Notes under the pieces: model-generated
Databases searched by the model: none
What the model saw: only the letters and a program-made list of their open reading frames with translations
Told to the model about the DNA's origin: nothing
Shown here: piece after piece, positions 34,509-45,919 of the stretch
Numbering within the stretch: the first letter of the stretch is position 1
Layout: the number at the start of each line of letters is the position of its first letter
Program-made: the position numbers and the translations under genes
NCBI RefSeq assembly: GCF_001540865.1
Contig: NC_033631.1
Span: forward strand, 6,146,392-6,210,391
Direction: 5' to 3'
Source of the DNA: Ananas comosus
Lineage: Eukaryota > Streptophyta > Magnoliopsida > Poales > Bromeliaceae
Length of the DNA stretch: 64,000 nucleotides

Positions 34509-34733
34509 AGTGTCGTACCACAGGGTTGTGCCGGAAACTTGCCGGCATAGTATGGCGCAGTGCGTGCCGGGCTGTGCTGATGAGTGTTGGTCAGAAAAAA
34601 ATTACGTGTGTAGACATGTAATGGCATGAATAGAGGGTTTTTAGTTGTGCCATCGGCTCAGGGACTGTATCATGTCGATATCTTGCTGTCACGATACGGC
34701 ATGATGGATACGGCCCCTACCGCTAGGCACTTG
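34509..34733. other. Unassigned 220-bp segment
   Basis: It interrupts the Tat-type pol next to a solo LTR. It begins aagtgtcgtaccacaggg and ends ccctaccgctaggcactt, which are partly inverse of each other, and has repeated gccgg/cggcat motifs. It may be a small transposon or MITE; I cannot assign it. Confidence 0.35.
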
Positions 34734-37145
34734 TGTCACGCCCCGTGACCGCCAATTCAGTCGGTTCGGGTACGTCAACGGACAGAGCCTCCCCTGCTCG
34801 CTCAAGGCTAACAACAACGAGATCATATATGTAAACAGTTGCCCAGAAAACATTAACCTCATACATGAACTAAGCAAGTACTAATACAAGCAATCAACAA
34901 AAGAGAGAAAGATCTAGCTATTACAAGTCCATTCAACATATACATCGAGTTTACTTTTTTCATCTCCAAAATGTATACATGTTCATCAACAACTCTCCAA
35001 AATACATATACATCATGTCCTCGCATCTATACAGGGTGTACTAATGCATAAAGGAAAGCTGTTAGCTAACTAGGGTGCTATGCCCTTACCGCCGTCCTCG
35101 CCCGGTCCGCTCGAACTCGGCCCTGCAACAAAGTGGGGTGAGAACTATATAAATATAGTTTCCAGTGGGTTCGGCCGCCGACTCCGCCGATCTTCCCACT
35201 AGCTCTAAGCAGGCATAAGTAGATAGATAGATAGATATGAAAATGAGCTGCTACATAGTAACGAAACCTACAACATGCTATTATGCCTCAATAAATAGAA
35301 AAAATGCATGAACATAGTAATGTACACTACTAACATGGTACTATGTCTCAATCTGCAGGATATATAGGAAATGTCTACATAGTAATAAAATCTACTATCA
35401 AGTACTATGTCTGATATCCAATCTCATCTCGGCTAACCCGAAGGTTATGCCGAAACTCACATCTCAAATCTCGCCGGTGGGTAGACTCTGCGCTACACTC
35501 ATCCGAGACCATCTGCTGGGTAATCAAGTTACCCAAACGCGACGACGACTCCGGAGCTCAGTACTTGAGGTGGAGCGACTACGCCAAGGTTACATAGACT
35601 ATGTGAGTACGATTCAATCCTCTCACTCGAGGATAGTTAGTGCTTCTGCTGCACTAGTTCACAAGCTACTACTTAGGAAATCATTATCTATTCCAAAGTT
35701 CATGTCATAGTGTCTCTACTACACTAGTCCAAATGCCACTCTTTGGTTCACATGCTACTACTCAGGAAATCATCATCTATTCGTAAATTCATGTCATAGT
35801 GTCTCTACTACACTAGTCCAAATGCCACTATTCGGTTCATATACATGTCCAAGTTCATCTTTTGTTCTTTGGCACTATAGGATTCCATGTCAAGACCCAA
35901 TCCTCATGTGTCCACTAAATCAAATGCTCAACTCACTATATGATTTCTGCTATGAAAACATCCAAGGAATTGAAGTGCAACTACTTAACATAACCTATAA
36001 TGCATGATAACAATATATATGAACATATGCTATAATAAAATAACTCGGACATAGAAGGTAGTTCAACTGCTTCGGGATGGACACCCCCCACCTTCTGGTG
36101 ATGCCACGAAGCTAGATTCCAACTTTCATAATTTTTCGCCGCCTATCTCTCTCGACTGCGGCAAACGAAGCCAAAAACAGGCTTTCCTTTAGTATCTTCG
36201 GGCAGACTCGTCGGATCGCCGAACCGAGTTCACCAACACGTTCGATTACCTAGCAAATAGGTATAAAAGAGATCAATCCCAAACTTTGGATCTCAATTTA
36301 ACAAAACCCTCTTTCGGAACCCTAGATGTTCTATATTGCAAGAATACGCCATAAGAACCATCAATTCAAGCAAATAACATCTACTTAGTATCCAAGGGTT
36401 CTACCAAAACTAATTCTAGAGTTTAAAACTCAAACCCTAGAAATCTACCATTAAAGCTCCAAGAGCTTACCCCTCCACAACTCCTCCAAGCCAAGGAAGA
36501 AGATGAAGAAAACAAAAATCTATTTCCTTGCTTCAATCTCCACCAATCCCTTCTCTTAGATCCGCCCTTGAGAGAGCTTCTAGAGAGAGAAAGAAAGAAA
36601 AATGATAAGGAGTGTGTTTTCTGGCTGTGAACATAAGAGAGGGAGATGGGGTCCATTTATAGGCTGCCACAATTGCAATAAAACCCCTCAACAATTGCTA
36701 TTTGCAGCATACTGCAATCTGCAGTTTTCTGCACTTGGTACCGGTATGCGTGACTTTTGTCATCGGTTCACCAATTACGCAACAGCTAAACCCGAGAGCT
36801 GCTTTCTCGGGTAGCTGATCTGGTACCGGTACGCACCAGGGGTGTCATCGGTTTAACAACCTAAAATACTCAAACCCGAGAGCTGCTACTCTCGGTCTGC
36901 TATGGGCTATCGGTACCACCCTGATGTTTAACCGGTTACAAAATGTCCAACTGCAGTTTAGCACTTGTTCGACTTCTACTTCGCGCCGAGCAATACTAAA
37001 ACTCAATTATCTCTTTTAGAACTCAACTTTGACCCTTCCAACATTATTGGAATGTCACATGGACCATGTCCAAGCATCTCTCTCGCCACACTTTGGTCAC
37101 TTTGACCAAAAGTGGTCTATTACGATGGGGATTCAATATCTTAGA
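34734..37145 (-). mobile_element. Solo LTR, 2412 bp, target duplication ACTTG
   Basis: The plus text runs TGTCACGCCCCGTGACC ... CAATATCTTAGA, flanked by ACTTG at 34729-34733 and 37146-37150. The 5' end has lost its TGTAAC form (now TCTAAG). It carries the double hairpin (35141-35215), a ctactacactagtccaaatgccact repeat (35650-35830), GA tract (36578-36600), GGTACCGGTA palindromes (36738-36940) and a long head hairpin (37089-37114). Confidence 0.92.
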
Positions 37146-37150
37146 ACTTG

Positions 37151-37835
37151 AATCCTTGCTCAATGGTTAAATCTCCTATAGTAATCCCTTCTTTGTACTA
37201 TTGGTCCATCGAGCCGAATCATTTCTTTCTTTATCGATTTTCTGAGCTGAATCATTTCTTTCATTATCGGCCTTCTGAGCCGAATTGTTCTTCTTACAAT
37301 CAGCCCTTGAGCCACATAATTAGCATTGGATTTTTTTCATCGGCCCTTTGGCTTATCTATTGGAATAGCCGACTTCTTTGGTTGGCGTGCCATACTGAAC
37401 CTCGTGTAGAGTCTCGACTCTTGACTCCGAATATTCTATTTTAACCAAACCGGCGGCTCTTCAGTAGTCGCCAGTGTCTCTGCCTCCGTCAAAAGTACCA
37501 GTTGCACTCCTTCTTCGGTGATCCGGACGAATGAGATCTAGTTTGGGTCCGTGTCAGCCCAATTTACATGACCAATGTCTTCTATATTCACGTCTACCAT
37601 CTGCAACCTCCCTTCGGCTGCTATTTCTTCAACATGTTCCCCAACCCACTGAAATAACTTTTCGTGCTAGGTCAAAGATACATGTTCATTGGCCTGGATC
37701 CAATCACACCCTAGTAGCAGATTGTAGTGGCTACTGGCGTCCACTATAAAGAAAGCGGTCCGATGGTCTTGTATTCAACCATCAAATCGGTTGTTAGTAC
37801 CTCTCGCGCTTGCTGACCGCTTCCTGTAAAGTCGG
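37151..37835 (-). pseudogene. Tat-type gag-pol spacer and protease flank, decayed
   Basis: This stretch lies between two solo LTRs. Its minus-strand frames have many stops. On the protease side the sequence at 37530-37835 is continuous across the LTR with 40069 onward. A gccgaatcatttcttt-type repeat occurs at 37212-37300. Confidence 0.5.
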
Positions 37836-40063
37836 TGTCGCGTCCCGACACCGCCAATTAGGATAGTCTAGGCTCACAATAGACCCGCCGAATGGACATA
37901 GTCTCCCATATCCATCCAAGGCGTAGCAAAGTCTGTGCATCCTTTTCCAATTAGAAAAGATCAATACTACACATTTTACATGAGGGCAAATCAAGAGAAC
38001 AAGAGAATTTAAACTATCTATTACATTGTTCGAACAATCATAATTTGGGACTTTTACAAAATACATCCATCCAATTGTATTACAACCTCGTCCTTTATTT
38101 TAAAAACTTTTACTATAATTACATCGTATTGGCCAAAATGTCAAAATATATCTTATGCCACGCGTAGGGATAGAGATCTAGCCTCAGTGGTCCAACTATC
38201 TAGGGCGCAACACCTTTATCATGATCCTCAATGAATCCACTTGTGCTCGGCTCTGCAAAATAGTAGGATGAGAACTAAAAGAATTTTCTAGCGGGTTCGG
38301 CCACCGATGTTGCTGATTTTCCTACTAGGTCTAATAAGGCATAAAGATATAGAATAAAAGTAAGCGATATACAAATCTACTTTCACTCAAGGTACATCAT
38401 GCAATCAATGCTAACCGCTATGCCTTTACAACATCAAAATGATCAAGTTCTCACTACATGCAATATGTATGAAATACCAAATGCTTAACAATAACCTGTT
38501 TCTTTACTTTAACCCAATTGCACCGGCTGACCCATAGGTTGAGCCACAACTTACATCACCAAATCACGTGGGGAGGTGGTCTTTCACTCCCGAGCCACCA
38601 CCATGACCGTCTGTCGGGGAGGCACCGTCGTGACCCTACCACGCATTTTTATGACACTCCGAAGCTCACGGCTTGGGAGTCGTGCTCTCCACGAGCCAAA
38701 TACAGACTATGTGAGTATGATCCCATCCACCAATCCCATGGACCTACCACCTACCAGTGGGAACAACATCCGAGGATTCCACTAAATCCCAAATCGTCCT
38801 CCTACCATGCAATGCTCAATAATAATGAGGCACAAAATGTCATGCTATAAAGCAACGACCCAATATCACTTCGGTGCCCAAAGTTCAACAACTCATGCCA
38901 CTAGGTTTAAGCTCTATGATTCTCATGGCTCCTAGTGTTTCACAATTTATCTAAGTCCACAATGAGTTTACATTTATTTCTAGGGTTCTCATGGCAATGT
39001 TTATTTCTCATGCATACATTATTTTGTCACATAATCATAAGCTCTAATTAATATTCCAAAGGATGCCACCGCTAACCCAAGTTATATAGTTCCAATACAA
39101 TATAATACATGGTAAAAAATAGTGACTTAGATATAGGTGAAAATCCGGCTATTTCGATAGCACCACCCACCTCGCGTCGACGTCTAGAAGTGAGAGAACC
39201 ACGCCTCGCGATTTATTATCACCGATTTGGCTTGACCCAAGGCTAATAAATGAAAATCGACAATTTCTTTCAATTGGATACTGTAGGCTCGTCAAAATCC
39301 CAATTCGAGTTGTCTCCTACTTTGATTTACCCTTTAATTAAGAAAACAAGAGATCAATTTCACTAAAAACCCTATTTCCACAAACCCCCAATGTTTACCC
39401 TAGGGTTTACACCATCTCTGATGAACACCCAAAAATCTCTTGGGGTTTCATGTTCATCCTAATCTAGGACCTCATAGGGGTTCCTAAAACATCAACAAAA
39501 AGGAACCTAATCAACCCTAACTCAAAATCTCAAAGCCTCACCTTAAGGTTCTCTTGCTATAAAACTCCTCCTTGCGCTAGGCTTGCTCCATGCTCCTCAA
39601 GCCTCTTGGTAAGTCAAATCCCCTCCAATCCCTTGGTTAGAAAGAACTCTAGAGATAGAAAGTGAGAGAAATAGGGTGGTGTGAGTGTAATAGAGAAAAG
39701 GGATCCTCTAATTTCAATATTTGCACCCAACCAGATTCCACACTTCGGGGCATTAAGTACCAGTACTCGAATGGGTGTATCGGTACTCGGACACCTAGTT
39801 TCGATACTCAGGGTCCAGTCCTGCAGAATCCATACGTTGGTTTTTTGGACACAATACAGAATTCTGATACCCTATTTTGGTACGAAAACTTAGGGTGACA
39901 ATCAGTAGCTTTTGCAGATTTCAGATCTTGGAGCTGATTTTCGCATCCGATTTACGTCGAATACACTTGTACACCCTCAGAACAATCTCCCAAATCATCC
40001 AAATGTCCTCTCAGGCCAATTTACACTAGGACTCCCTAATTTGGAGAAGTCCAGTACACTACA
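37836..40063 (-). mobile_element. Solo LTR, 2.23 kb, target duplication GTCGG/GTCGA
   Basis: The plus text begins TGTCGCGTCCCGACACCG and ends CAGTACACTACA; the flanks are GTCGG (37831-37835) and GTCGA (40064-40068). This is a more diverged member: the tail hairpin is GGACAT/ATATCC (37894-37913), the hairpin at 38270 is weak, the palindromes are degenerate (tatcggtactc, 39779) and the head hairpin is GGACT...AGTCC (40029-40052). Confidence 0.88.
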
Positions 40064-40068
40064 GTCGA

Positions 40069-43000
40069 TCATAGTCAAGTCCGTGGGTTTGAATTAATCT
40101 TCGCTCTTACTTAGTTTCTTAAAAAACGATGCGGGCATGATATTGACTATGGCCCTATCGTCGATCATCACTCGACCAATAGGCCATCATTCTATCAAAG
40201 CGCTGAAATACAAGGGTCGGACAAATCTAGTCTGCTATCGATGGCTTTTCGAACACCACTATATCGGCCGCTTTAATATTTTCAAGTTGAAGCTGGGCCA
40301 CTGCCAGCTCCTCTCTATGTTGAGGTTGCTCCTTAAACTCCGCTGACATTGCTTTGAATGATTACGGCATAGCATACACCATATTTACATCTGTCGAACT
40401 CTCTTTTGCTGGGGCTTCTTGAGTTTTCTATTTTTTCTCTTTAGATTCTTTTGTAATTTTGGCCAAAGAATCACTCTTTGGTCAAATATCTCTTTCCTTC
40501 GGTGGCCACCTCTCTAGTTTAATGAAGGTTAGAGAAGCAATCTTCTTTTCTAGTTCTTTGCGAGTGACCTTTTTCGTCGGCTTTGCTGTGGCTGACTGAT
40601 TTATTTTGGATTTCAACCATAGTACAGGGTTTGAACCGCCCGCTTTATTATCATGCTTCATGGGCTGATAGAGCGGTTGCTGCACAGGTCGTCTCCAAGT
40701 GTTCGGTCTTATCCATTTTGCTTCTTCCCAGTGATTTCTCACTTCGGCTTGCATTCTTTGTTGCCGCAGCTTTTATGTCTTTGTTAGCACCGGCCCATGC
40801 TATCGGCCGACACCATTGCCGCAAACCATTGCTTGGTCGGCACGTTTGTAGGTACCTTCACTATCATGAGGTGTTCTCTCAAGATCTCTCTCATTTTCCA
40901 TAGTCTCAGCCATGGCTGGATGCCGAGCTCATTCACCAATTTTCGACCGAGAAATTCTATATCCCTCTCGGTCATTCCTTCAAATTCCAGTTCGAGTCTC
41001 GGCCTTGGCTGCTGGTGCCATACGGCTTGATATCCCGTGTGCCTTTGTTGAGTGGTGAAGGGTTGTCTTGGATAGTCCCCTCAGGATGTCTTTTCTTTAG
41101 TCTGGTAGTACTCGTCTAGGACCTTCTGAATCGGTGGGTCTTTTGCATCCTTGGTGGAGTTCACTTCTTCCTCAGAGTTGTTGGAAGCCTCCTCCAAGCA
41201 TTCTTCAGAGTGGCCGACAGCATCGGGTGTCTCCCAGTCCTGGGGAAAAGCCATGAACTGGTTCCATTTACCGTATGCCTTTTTCTCACGTATGATGGCT
41301 TCTCAGTTCTGACACGTCATTTCGGCTTTGCATCTGATGCAAAGTCGAAGTAGTCCTCACGTCGTGGACACATCTGCTTCAAATTTCTCCTCATAGAGTG
41401 GCTTTCTTTCCTTTGATATCCGCCATGTTTACCTGCGAGGAATAAGGATTTTGGTCAACTTCCATATTACTTTTATTTTTTTGGTCGGCAATTAAACACC
41501 AGCCGATCCTCATTCAACTCTTTTTAAATCAGGCTTTTAAAGGCTGTGCAATTATTAGTTATGTGGCTCCATGAATAGTGCCATTTGTAATATTTTCTTT
41601 TCTTTAATTCCTCTCCTAAAGGTAACATCTAACCTTCTTAGAGTTTAATTCTTCCATCTTTATATAATTGATCGAATATTTGATCGGTCTTAGCGACGTT
41701 GAGCAAATAGGTGTATGCCGCCATTCGTGCTCTTGTTTTGGTAGCCTTTGCTGGCCTGATCAGCAGCGCACATTTCTATGGCTGACGGTTTTTCACAATT
41801 TCAACTGCATATTCTTGGCCTCATCAGCCGAGTCTTCTATTGTAAGGTATTAGAATCATCTTGAGTTGATCCTTCTTCAATGAAAGAGATTTTTTTTTTT
41901 TCTTTTCCTTTCCTCCATTCCTTGTTTTAGCTCCAACATTGCCGATCCTCACCGTTTTCTTTCGTGAATTGTTCAAATTGGGCAACCCGAATGCTCAAAT
42001 TGAACAAATATAAAAAAATATTTATCTTTGAAATGGTCTTTTATTTTGAAATGCAGACTATTGAGCGCCATTTTGGCAAATTCTGATTCCGGTATTTTTA
42101 TGAAACAACTGGTTCCTATATGTTTTGAAACTGTTCAAATATTCCTCAACTGTTTCCCTCGACTTTTGTCGGTATAGGTCTAGATCGGATATCGACAATT
42201 CCAGTTCCGACCTATAGAATTGTTCATGAAACTTTCTTTCTAATTCGTCTCATTCTCGGACGAAATTGGTAGGTAAACTCGTATACTAGGTGAACACCAT
42301 TTTAGTTAATGAGTGTTGAATAATCGAAGTTTAAAAAACGGATCTGCTGGCGCTTCTCTACACTGTGCCATAAATCGAGCGACTTGTTCCATAGTATTCT
42401 CGGTCTCATCTCTCGAGAATTTATCAAACTTTGACATTTTTCAGTTTGGCAGATACGGATATTTCGTATCAACGTTTGCAGGATATAGGGATCTAAATAC
42501 GGGCCGTATTGTTGGCCTTGCCCCTACACCAAATGTATTTCGGATCGCCCCTTTATCTAAACATATTGCTCATTGTTCTCTATTGCTGGAGCAGGAACCA
42601 GGGCCGGAGCCACATTTGGCCTTGGGGAGGGGGGGGTCCTTAGTTTTGCATTGCGGGATTGAGTCCCTGCAATATGTTGGGTCCCTGCCTCTAGTGGGGC
42701 CTTGCCCCTTAGCCTTCATACTCACGTTTTGGGGCTGATAGGCTGACAAAGGAGACAGGGGAGGTAAGCCCCATGCAATATCTGGCTGCGGACCGACGTT
42801 TATATTCGCCGGTCTATAGGCAGCCTAGAAAGGCGTCATTTTTTGTTGTGCTTGTGTGACCACTGGCGTAAGAGGATTTTGGGCTGCCGGCGTAGTTAGG
42901 GGTCCTTGCGGACCTCCGTAAGTTTTCTCGTTTTGGGCTAGTAGTTGCCTGATTCGAGTAATGTTTTCATTGGTAATGGCCAGTACTGCGTACATTTGAG

Positions 43001-43224
43001 TGATACTTCGATAGCTATTTTGATCTAAAGTTTGCAGAATTCGAGTCATTTGGCCGAGTAACTGAGTCAATTCGGCTCCTGATGAGCCGAGTGTCCTCTA
43101 TTCCACCTCATATTAGTAACACCGTTTAATGCTCGTTCACATTTTCGGCGCCATTGGCTTGGTTATTCCTTGAAAACCTAGGAATTACTCTGTTTCGGAG
43201 GTTCATAGCATTATCATCAGCCAT
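40069..43224 (-). pseudogene. Tat-type gag and protease region, decayed
   Basis: The start is ATG 43224 (minus) with MADDNAMNLRNRV, matching the copy at 15683. 42825-43070 holds TQLLGQMTRILQTL and ITRIRQLLAQNE. The core near 42380-42460 reads KFDKFSRD-like. A conserved VDQNPYSSQVN-like piece lies at about 41410-41460. The protease-like segment near 40095-40180 has VDDRAIVNIMPASFF, equivalent to the D-x-G-S/A-x-x-N-I-M-P pattern in this lineage. Stops and shifts are frequent, and a g-run at 42629-42637 marks one break. Confidence 0.7.
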
Positions 43225-43260
43225 AAGATAAAGATTAAACGAGGATTTACCTAAGGGCGT

Positions 43261-43276
43261 TCTACCGAGTGTGCCA
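43261..43276 (-). other. Primer-binding site of the large Tat-type element
   Basis: TGGCACACTCGGTAGA on the minus strand lies five bases after the LTR end at 43282. It is a decayed form of the site at 15724-15741. Confidence 0.65.
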
Positions 43277-43281
43277 AAAAT

Positions 43282-43888
43282 TGCTGCAAGCCGAATTTAG
43301 GGATCGTTGACCCGATCAAAACTCTCTTTTGGGAAGCGAGCCGGGAGAGGGGTTGGCTCTTGATGATGACCCTCGAATGCGCCCAAAACAGAATCAAGCG
43401 ATCTGCTGAGGAGGGATCAGCTCTGCTAAGTTCGAACACTCGAATATATTACTTGACTCGGTTGAACGAGCTGAGTGACTTCAATATATTTCAAAAGAAT
43501 AGAGATGTATCGAGAGATATGTCTTACCGCTAATATAATTAACAAGGAAGCCTATCTTAACAGACTACTCCTAGGAAAGTGACAAGAGTGAAAAATAAAA
43601 GAAATTGAAATTGTAAGTCTCTTGTACACAAAAAGACTTTTTGTACAGGCGAGTTTTGTTTATTTATAATTCTGCCTGCGGTTATTTAATTAATCCTTGT
43701 CATAGGGGTGAATTTTGGCCACGTCCATTTTTTCTCGGATTTCGCTGTGGCTGTTTCTTCCCATGTCTTTGGTTTCACCTAAAACTGCTTTCTCGTTTCA
43801 GGTGCACCTCTCTCAACTCTAGGTGTACCACGTCCTCCACATGGTTTAGCCTTTCCTTCCACGTGGTGCCATTTTTGTGCCACCAACA
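43282..43888 (-). mobile_element. 5' LTR of the large Tat-type element, 607 bp
   Basis: On the minus strand it runs TGTTGGTGGCACAAAAATGG ... CTTGCAGCA. The primer site fixes the inner end, and copia RT sequence at 43889 fixes the outer end. The insertion point in copia is the same as that of the solo LTR at 18665-21829. Confidence 0.85.
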
Positions 43889-44459
43889 AATCCAAAATTC
43901 TTCGAGATCTATTGCTATAAATATGTGTGCCAATGATATAAGAAGCTTCACCTATATCTTTCATCTCAAAATTTTTAAAAGAAAATTTTTGGTCTCCTTA
44001 AGCAAACCAAATCACTACTTGCAAGCAGAATATCATTTACATACAAGATTAAGAAAATATATTTATTTCCACTAACTTTAAGATATATGTATCAATCCAC
44101 GATATTTTTTATGAAACTGAATGTAATAATTACATCATGAGACTTGATGTACCATTGGCGGGAGGCTTGTTTGAGTCCGTGTAAGGACTTTTTTAGTCTG
44201 CAAAAAAGATAATTGTTTTATTTAAAAAACTCTTCTTTTTCATGGATGAGTTATGAAAGTCATAATAATTTTTAATAAATCCTTCTTAAACGCCGGAGAA
44301 AAAAATTTATGTTAATCAATTAATATCTTTCTTAACGGTAATTAAAATATTACTTGGCCATTTAGACCACAGTCATAGTCTTGTAATTTTTGGTAAATTT
44401 TAATACTTATTTTTTCAAGTTTTTAGGGAAATTGAGATGGTGACAATATATGCTCCAAA
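43889..44459 (-). pseudogene. Copia RT 5' half, second copy, decayed
   Basis: Minus-strand pieces include KDIGEASYIIG next to the LTR boundary. About 44140-44270 matches 22078-22200 (gacttgatgtaccattggcg and following). It is cut on the right by the CACTA-like element at 44460. No matching 3' half lies on the other side of this LTR. Confidence 0.7.
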
Positions 44460-45919
44460 CACTACAACAGAATTAGGTTATAGTGACACATTTTTGGAAC
44501 ACTTTTGTATAAGTGTCTTATATATTTATGCCAAAATTTTTTAAAAAATCTACTAAAGCCTAAATATAAAGCCTAATTCAACCAAAAATAAAAGATTACT
44601 CTACTCAACCCACCCCACCCAGTCTATTCGGCCCGATTACAAAAAGAAAAGGAAAAAAAAAAGGAAAATCGATCACCATCATCCCTTCTCCCCTCACTCA
44701 ATCCATTGAAACTCTAGATAAAGAGCCCCTCGCTGTCCTCCTCCTTTGCGCCGCAGCCGACGAGGTAGCCATCGAGGGGTGGTATAGCCATCCATGTCGT
44801 CAAGTACTCCGGAGTGTCGGGCTATCAGGACAGAGTTGATATCCGCAGACAATCCCGGGTTTGAGAACGAGTTGAGTCTCCTTACCCAAAGGGATGAGGA
44901 TGTGAGTTGAGGGCGACCTCAAGGGATTCGCCATGGATTGGGTAAATAAAAGAATAAACCGTCATTGAACATGGTTGAATTGGACATAGTAGCATGATAG
45001 TAAACCTTTACTAAATGATGCATGCATTCATATCTCTGATTATAGGCATAGTACCATAGCTTTCCTATTATGTCATTTACTGTTTTAGATATATATCTAT
45101 CTATCTATCTGTTGTTACTTTGCCCACTTGGACCTAGTGGGGAGATCGGCGGAGTCGGCGGCCGAGCCCACTGGGAACTATCGAAGATAGTTCTCACCCC
45201 ACTTCACTGCAGGGCCGAGTGTAGGCGCGCCGGGCGAGGATCGCGGCAAAGGCATTGCGCCCGAGCAGTAGTATAGTAGCTTCTTTTATGCATTAGAGTA
45301 CCACTTTGTATCTAGATGCTTTATATTTTTGGAAGAGCTAATGATGTAATTGAGATGAACATGTATTCATTTTGGGAAAGATGTAATTATAAAAAAGAAT
45401 GTAAATGAAAATGAAAAGAGCGCTATGTGATGTAATAGCTAGTAGATCTCTCTTTATTTCACTTGTATTACTTGTGAATTACTTGCTCTTGTTTGTTGGC
45501 ACTGGTTGTGCCCGTTGATTGTGTATGTATTGAATTTAACATTCTGGGTGAATTCTTGTATACAATCTCGTTGTTGAGCCTTGGGCGGGCAGGGGAGGTG
45601 CTGTCCATCCGGCGTCTGTTCGACTCGCCCGGACCGGACCAAATTGGTTGCGGTCTCGGGGTGTGACACTCGCTCTCCTCCTCCTTTGCGCCGCAGCCGA
45701 TGACGTAGGATTCCCACGGTTGCTAAATGTTTAAATAAGTATTGATAAATTAGCAGTATTTTTTTTAGGTTATAGCGATACTCTTAAACTGTCACTATAT
45801 GCCTAGCGACTCCACATATAGCAATATTTTTTAAAAATATTGGTAATTTAGCTAGCAGCACTTATTTTGAACTGTACCGATATTTAAAAGTGTCGCTATA
45901 TATTATTTTTATTGTAGTG
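44460..45919. mobile_element. Short CACTA-like DNA transposon, non-autonomous
   Basis: The ends are CACTACAAC at 44460 and TTGTAGTG at 45919. Subterminal repeats of TATAG(T/C)GACAC occur near both ends (44477, 45756, 45788, 45892). The flanking triplets are AAA and AAG, a near match to the 3-bp duplication of CACTA elements. No transposase is present; an LTR occupies most of the interior. Without the LTR it is roughly 530 bp, so it must have moved with a transposase from elsewhere. Confidence 0.75.
44770..45667 (+). mobile_element. LTR fragment inside the CACTA-like element
   Basis: This is the 3' part of a large LTR, plus strand, ending CTCGGGGTGTGACA at 45667. It has the double hairpin at 45121-45196 and a weaker tail hairpin near 45587-45605. 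The 5' half is missing. A 40-bp host stretch (cctcctcctttgcgccgcag) appears on both sides (about 44735 and 45675), and CTCGC precedes the left copy at 44729 and follows the LTR at 45668. Confidence 0.75.
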
